Origin: Pelotomaculum sp. UBA1371
GTDB lineage: Bacteria; Bacillota; Desulfotomaculia; Desulfotomaculales; Pelotomaculaceae
DNA: 8,919 nucleotides
Direction: 5' to 3'
Assembly (NCBI GenBank): GCA_002305915.1
Contig: DBRJ01000066.1
Coordinates: 1 to 8,919 of the forward strand
Under the pieces are notes generated by a model. The model worked only from the letters and a program-made list of their open reading frames with translations, was not told the DNA's origin and searched no databases. A program made the translations under genes and the position numbers. Shown one piece after another: positions 5,581-8,919 of this stretch (the stretch's first letter is position 1; each line of letters starts with the position of its first letter).

Positions 5581-6630
5581 ATGAGAAACTTAAGAATCTT
5601 TATGATTGTTGCAGGTTTTGTGGTTGGTGTTTTAGCCGCTCTTATGACTATTTTTGGCAACCCTGCTAATATGGGTGTATGTGTTGCCTGTTTTTACCGT
5701 GATATTACTGGAGCTCTGGGATTCCACAGAGCAGAGGTGGTTCAGTACCTGCGTCCTGAAATTATGGGTATTGCCCTCGGCGCTTTTATTTCTGCTCTCT
5801 TATTTAGAGATTACCGGGTTCGGGGAGGCTCCAATTCCTTAATTCGTTTTTTCCTGGGCATGTTTTTTATGATTGGAGCATTGGTATTTCTGGGCTGTCC
5901 GGTGCGGGCTATTTTAAGGTTGGCTGGTGGGGATCTTAATGGAATTACAGGTTTACTGGGGGTCGTGGTGGGGGCTGTTATTGGTATTTACTTCTTAAAA
6001 AGAGGTTTCAATTTAGGAAGAGCAACATCTAGTAAAAAAGCAGTCGGTTTGTTAATGCCCTTAATGATGTTAGGGCTTTTACTCTTTGCAATAGGAAACC
6101 CCAGATTTATCTTTTCCAGCACACAGGGGCCCGGCTCAATGTATGCTGCTCTGGGGTTGTCTCTTGTGGTTGGTTTAATCATTGGTGTTCTTGCTCAAAG
6201 AACCAGAATGTGTTTTGTCGGTGGTTGGCGAGATCTTTTTTTAGTGAAGGATACCTACCTTTTTAGTGGTATTGCGGCATGTTTTGTAGGTGCGCTTATA
6301 GTTAATTTAGTGGCAGGTAGCGTGAAAGTAGGTTTTGTAGATCAGCCTGTTGCTCATACAATGCATCTGTGGAATTTTTTAGGAATGTTTTTAGCGGGAT
6401 TAACGGCGACCCTTCTGGGAGGGTGCCCTTTGCGTCAAACCATACTGGCATCTGAGGGAGATACAGATGCTGGAATTACGATCTTAGGTTTAATCGCTGG
6501 AGCTGCTGTATCTCATAACTTTCTCCTTGCTTCCAGTGCCAAGGGGATAGGAGTTTTTAGTGCAACAGCCGTTATTATAGGTATAATTTTTACGTGCTCT
6601 ATTGGCTTTTTTATGAGTGAAGAAGCTTGA
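5581..6630 (+). CDS. yedE: YedE/YeeE-family membrane transporter, putative selenium/sulfur-compound importer
   Basis: This 349-residue polytopic membrane protein is of the YeeE/YedE (Sulf_transp) type. Relatives import thiosulfate, and the YedE branch is associated with selenium-utilising genomes as a putative selenium transporter. The chain is made of two similar halves with about nine or ten hydrophobic segments. Conserved cysteine motifs are present: MGVCVACFYRD (31-41), FLGCPVRAILRLAGGD (103-118), RMCFVGGWRD (209-218) and LGGCPLRQTILASEGDTDAG (279-298). In this family such membrane cysteines are thought to relay the substrate. AAGGAG at 5564-5569 supports the ATG at 5581. It leads a run of four same-strand genes, and the next gene starts 15 bases after its stop. 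Selenium rather than thiosulfate is inferred from the DUF3343 and TusA-like neighbours. Confidence 0.88.
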   Translation: MRNLRIFMIVAGFVVGVLAALMTIFGNPANMGVCVACFYRDITGALGFHRAEVVQYLRPEIMGIALGAFISALLFRDYRVRGGSNSLIRFFLGMFFMIGALVFLGCPVRAILRLAGGDLNGITGLLGVVVGAVIGIYFLKRGFNLGRATSSKKAVGLLMPLMMLGLLLFAIGNPRFIFSSTQGPGSMYAALGLSLVVGLIIGVLAQRTRMCFVGGWRDLFLVKDTYLFSGIAACFVGALIVNLVAGSVKVGFVDQPVAHTMHLWNFLGMFLAGLTATLLGGCPLRQTILASEGDTDAGITILGLIAGAAVSHNFLLASSAKGIGVFSATAVIIGIIFTCSIGFFMSEEA

Positions 6631-6645
6631 AACTGGAGGTAATAA

Positions 6646-7212
6646 ATGACTCTTATAAATAGAATCAAATCACATTTATCCGGTTCACAAGCAAGACAAA
6701 AAGTAGATACGGACTGCAGCAGAGGCCTGGTAATTTTTAGAGTGGTGGAGGAAGCAATAAAAGCAGAAAAACTGCTGAAAAAGGCGGGTATTAGATCTAA
6801 ATTAGTGGCCCCTCCTCCTGCTATGCGTCAGGGTTGTGATTTATCTTTAGAAATAGATTTGGTAGAACAGCCGTCAATTCAAAGAACCCTTGAAGCAAGC
6901 GTTCCCTTTGTAGGTATTTTCCCTCTGAAAGGTAGTGCTGAGCTGCTTAATATTGTTAAAATCAACAACTACGGAGAATATGTTATGGTTAAAGCAGGAA
7001 ACATGAAATTGGTTTTTGACAGTAGAAATGGGTTAATCGTTAATACATCCGGTGGTGGATGCCCTGATATCCCTTATTTAAATATCCAGCTTGTGGGAAA
7101 AAAGTTAACAGAAGCAATTCGACCTAAAGAAACAGGTTTTACTCTTTGTGCTTTGATGCTGGATCGAGCATTTGAAGAAGCGTGTGTTCTGTGTGAAGGG
7201 AGGTCCAAGTAA
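6646..7212 (+). CDS. DUF3343 (putative Se/S carrier-like) protein with C-terminal extension
   Basis: This 188-residue protein begins with a region resembling DUF3343 (about residues 24-100), a domain of roughly 80 residues described as a putative Se/S carrier. Visible are the opening RGLVIFRVVEEAIKAEKLLKKAGI (26-49) and the characteristic LVAPPPAMRQGCDLSLEI segment (53-70) with C64. The second half (about 105-180) contains GGGCPDIPYLN (136-146), a likely functional loop, then RPKETGFTLCALMLDRAFEEA and a terminal CVLC pair (180-183). I do not recognise this half as a named domain. Most DUF3343 proteins stop after the first domain, so it looks like a fusion. GGAGGT at 6635-6640 supports the start. 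The stop codon overlaps the ATG of the next gene by one base, implying translational coupling. The expected role is carrying a persulfide or perselenide in the cytoplasm. Confidence 0.75.
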   Translation: MTLINRIKSHLSGSQARQKVDTDCSRGLVIFRVVEEAIKAEKLLKKAGIRSKLVAPPPAMRQGCDLSLEIDLVEQPSIQRTLEASVPFVGIFPLKGSAELLNIVKINNYGEYVMVKAGNMKLVFDSRNGLIVNTSGGGCPDIPYLNIQLVGKKLTEAIRPKETGFTLCALMLDRAFEEACVLCEGRSK

Positions 7213-8093
7213 TGCTTCTAATCGCTGGAATCATTCCTATTCCGGATCTCCCATTAATACAGGGTTACGCAAAGATGGACGGCATCAACCTTCAGATAGA
7301 CAGGTATAACATACCCTGTAATCAGGGAACTGCTGCAATGGTTTCTGCGGCATTAACAGTAACTAATTACCTGGGTACCGAACCGCCCAGGGTAGTTTTT
7401 GCCGGCGATATTGGTTCCGGTGCAGGCAGTAGGCATATTTACCGTTATTTAATTGATAATGTTGTCCGGCTTGAGCCGAAGGTTCTGGCACTTCATTACT
7501 GTATGCCGGATTTGAAATTAACTGTTGAGTTGTGTAATACTGTTGAGCGCTGTGCAAAAAGACCGGTTTTATTAGCTGATGCCGCTTCGATGTATGCTGC
7601 CAAGGCTGCCGGTGTGGCATCAATATTTGATATTTTTACGCCTGATCTTTCGGAAATTGCTTTTTTAGCAGATTCCGAAGCTATTCATCCGGCTTATATA
7701 AATAAATATCTTTTCGAAGCCGACTGCAGCAAAATTCCGGAGTTAATTGAAAAAACCTATCAGCATAAAGGAGCTGCCAAAAATCTCCTGGTAAAAGGAG
7801 CTGTTGATTACATTGTTACAGAAGGAAAGATAATTGAAAAGGTTGGTGAACCGGACGTGCCGATATTGGAATGTATCGGGGGTACTGGTGATACTATTAC
7901 GGGTATGGTAGCTGCCTTTGCTGATGCTGACCTGGAATTGCATCAGGCGGCAGTAATCAGCGCAAAAGCTAACAGGATGGCTGGTAAATATGCAGATGTT
8001 ACTCCGGCGGATACGGTTTTTAAGTTGATAAATAACTTTCCCGTTGTATTAAAAGATAATCTTTGTTTATGGAGTGGAGTATGCACCTTTTGA
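7212..8093 (+). CDS. Ribokinase-fold protein, NAD(P)H-hydrate dehydratase-like
   Basis: This 293-residue protein has the ribokinase-like/CARKD fold. Its key motif is CIGGTGDTITGMVAA (221-235), in which GTGD forms the anion hole and supplies the general base (D227). Also visible are CNQGTAAMVSAALTVTNYLG (36-55), VVFAGDIGSGAGSRHIYRYL (61-80), ADAASMYAAKAAG (122-134) and FTPDLSEIAFL (142-152), comparable with the 'TP..E...L' stretch of NAD(P)HX dehydratases and sugar kinases. The real substrate is not evident. It could repair NAD(P)HX or phosphorylate an unknown compound. The ATG overlaps the preceding stop (TAATG), with GGGAGGT seven bases upstream, so it is translationally coupled to the DUF3343 gene. 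The end is unusual: C-T-F followed by UGA and then immediately UAG, with a perfect 8-base stem-loop just after. Confidence 0.72.
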   Translation: MLLIAGIIPIPDLPLIQGYAKMDGINLQIDRYNIPCNQGTAAMVSAALTVTNYLGTEPPRVVFAGDIGSGAGSRHIYRYLIDNVVRLEPKVLALHYCMPDLKLTVELCNTVERCAKRPVLLADAASMYAAKAAGVASIFDIFTPDLSEIAFLADSEAIHPAYINKYLFEADCSKIPELIEKTYQHKGAAKNLLVKGAVDYIVTEGKIIEKVGEPDVPILECIGGTGDTITGMVAAFADADLELHQAAVISAKANRMAGKYADVTPADTVFKLINNFPVVLKDNLCLWSGVCTF

Positions 8094-8097
8094 TAGC

Positions 8098-8127
8098 AAC
8101 TATTTAATTATCTTATTGAAAATAGTT
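8098..8127 (+). other. Stem-loop between kinase-fold gene and tusA-like gene
   Basis: AACTATTT (8098-8105) pairs perfectly with AAATAGTT (8120-8127) across a 14-base loop. It begins four bases after the UGA stop and lies just before the AAAGGAG ribosome binding site of the next gene. It lacks a T-run, so it is not a terminator. It might tune processing or translation of the tusA-like gene. Confidence 0.4.
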
Positions 8128-8147
8128 TATAAAGGAGATGACCGACA

Positions 8148-8369
8148 GTGATCAAAATTGATGTGCGTGGTTTTGCTTGCCCGATTCCAGTGGTAAAAAC
8201 ACAAAAAGCAATGAAGGAAAATCCGGGGAGAGAGCTCTTAATTATTTGTGAAACGGTAGTTTCTAAGGAAAATGTTTCCCGGCTGGCCGAAAACAAAGGC
8301 TATAAAATCACGGAAGAAAAAGACGGCCAGGATTACAGGCTTCATTTGAAACCTCAAGATAAGATTTAG
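8148..8369 (+). CDS. TusA/SirA-family sulfur (selenium) carrier protein
   Basis: This 73-residue protein is one complete TusA-like domain of typical size. Near the N-terminus is the signature DVRGFACPIPVVKTQKAM (5-22), with the CPxP motif at 11-14. C11 is the residue that carries persulfide sulfur, or in selenium-type clusters perselenide. The rest follows the family's alternating alpha/beta pattern, with the usual phrase ENVSRLAENKGYKI. The GTG start is supported by AAAGGAG (8131-8137), ten bases upstream. YedF proteins carry this domain plus a C-terminal DsrE-like domain, but here only the first is present. It lies 54 bases after the kinase-fold gene with no terminator between, so it probably belongs to the same operon as the YedE-like transporter. 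Its stop codon directly abuts the remains of an ABC transporter ATPase. Confidence 0.9.
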   Translation: MIKIDVRGFACPIPVVKTQKAMKENPGRELLIICETVVSKENVSRLAENKGYKITEEKDGQDYRLHLKPQDKI

Positions 8370-8590
8370 ATTATTGCCCGGGTGCTGGCGATCGGCCTGG
8401 GAGTGCTTTATAAATGAGCCGCTTTAGCGCCTTTGATGCGAACACACGCGTTCAGTCGCAAGAAGAATTGTTGCGAATAAAAGAACAAAATCGCAAGGTA
8501 TTCTTGTTTGTTGTCCATAGCTTGGATGAAGCTATTTACTTGGCGTTTAAGATAATATTTTGCCTGCCTAAAAAACAGATAATAAAATAG
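8370..8590 (+). pseudogene. Remnant of an SsuB/TauB/NrtD-type ABC transporter ATPase (C-terminal piece)
   Basis: Fragments of a nitrate/sulfonate/taurine-type ABC ATPase are readable in more than one frame. At 8370-8408 the frame gives IIARVLAIGLGVL, matching the stretch after the ABC signature (xIARALAI.PEVL). About 8403-8420 a different frame gives INEPL, matching MDEP (Walker B). From 8414 an open frame gives SAFDANTR (D-loop, normally ALDAxTR), QEELLRIKEQNRKVFLFVVHSLDEAIYLA (H-loop with its His) and KIIFCLPKKQ, ending at TAG 8588-8590. The Walker A, Q-loop and signature regions are absent and at least two frameshifts are needed, so this is a dead gene rather than a working ATPase. The 58-codon open frame beginning at ATG 8414 could be mistaken for a small gene. 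The remnant begins at once after the tusA-like stop, suggesting a recombination junction there. Confidence 0.8.
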
Positions 8591-8727
8591 AGTGCTTACA
8601 AGATAAATAAGTCCGGCTTGCTCATTTTTGATACAAAGGTAAAAAAACTAACACATGCATGTTCAAATAAGATGCAGATTGATTGTATCATGATAAGAAA
8701 AAATTTTAATGGAAGTCTAAGCTATTC

Positions 8728-8757
8728 GCCCGGCAAGCAAAGGACCGGGCTTTTTCT
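8728..8757 (+). terminator. Rho-independent terminator
   Basis: GCCCGG (8728-8733) pairs perfectly with CCGGGC (8745-8750) around an 11-base loop and is followed by five Ts, then CTT. It would end transcripts coming through the cluster or the ABC remnant. Between the remnant and this hairpin (8591-8727) I see only an 8-base inverted repeat (TGATACAA 8629-8636, TTGTATCA 8683-8690) and no gene. Confidence 0.8.
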
Positions 8758-8809
8758 TGCTCGAATAAGTCTTAAGATGTTATGAGTATGCCAGGGCCCT
8801 AATTTCATG

Positions 8810-8839
8810 TTGACAATGTTCAAACTTTTCAGATATTCT
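8810..8839 (+). promoter_or_regulatory. Sigma-A-type promoter for a gene at the right edge
   Basis: A perfect -35 box TTGACA (8810-8815) and a -10 box TATTCT (8834-8839) are separated by 18 bases. The transcript would have a leader of about 65 bases leading to the ribosome binding site at 8897-8904. Confidence 0.6.
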
Positions 8840-8911
8840 AGGCATAAGGATTGGTGCAAGAGAAATAAACTGATAAGAATCAATTAAATCGTGCTGGGGA
8901 GGGGATTCGCA

Positions 8912-8919
8912 TTGTCCAC
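8912..8919 (+). CDS. Possible start of a gene cut by the window edge
   Basis: A strong ribosome binding site GGGGAGGGG (8897-8904) lies downstream of a good promoter and is followed about nine bases later by TTG (8912-8914), the only likely start codon in view. Only two codons are visible, so no product can be named. The actual start could lie just past the edge. Confidence 0.3.

Noticed and set aside
1..8919. CRISPR arrays, tRNA or rRNA genes
   Set aside because: No regularly spaced direct repeats, no cloverleaf-like sequence with a TTCGA loop and CCA end, and no rRNA-like blocks were seen.

Overview
The window looks like a chromosomal piece of a low-to-moderate GC Gram-positive anaerobe. 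The evidence is strong GGAGG-type ribosome binding sites, ATG/GTG starts, sigma-A-like promoters and classic hairpin-plus-T-run terminators. The protein set (flavoredoxin-like flavin reductase, macro-domain hydrolase, IS21 element, selenium-associated YedE/DUF3343/TusA cluster) would fit a clostridial or Peptococcaceae (Desulfotomaculum-like) genome. That placement is an inference from gene content, not proved by the sequence.

Layout. (1) 1-2149: a 68-residue single-pass membrane protein, a clear promoter with a leader hairpin, a flavin reductase-family protein and a macro-domain protein, closed by two terminator-like hairpins. (2) 2150-4980: an IS21-family insertion sequence with istA and istB. 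It is bounded by 13/15-matching TG...CA inverted repeats and has further subterminal inverted repeats. Between istB and its right end it carries about 400 bases without a convincing gene, holding a long nested stem-loop that looks like a structured RNA. (3) 4981-5580: an AT-rich gene-free stretch with a terminator that separates the IS from what follows. (4) 5581-8369: four same-strand genes with short gaps. They encode a YedE-type membrane transporter, a DUF3343 Se/S carrier-like protein with a C-terminal extension, a ribokinase-fold (NAD(P)HX dehydratase-like) protein and a TusA-like sulfur/selenium carrier. (5) About 8370-8590: a decayed C-terminal piece of an SsuB/TauB-type ABC transporter ATPase, directly abutting the tusA-like stop codon. 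(6) A strong terminator, then a consensus promoter and a ribosome binding site that probably serve a gene starting at the right edge.

The genes of region 4 make a coherent import-and-handling unit. YedE would bring a reduced sulfur or selenium species across the membrane, and the DUF3343 and TusA-like proteins offer cysteines to carry it as a persulfide or perselenide. The role of the kinase-fold protein is open. The parts most worth a second look are the structured element inside the IS, the selenium-type cluster with its unusual C-terminal extension and kinase-fold member, and the ABC ATPase remnant at the cluster's 3' border.
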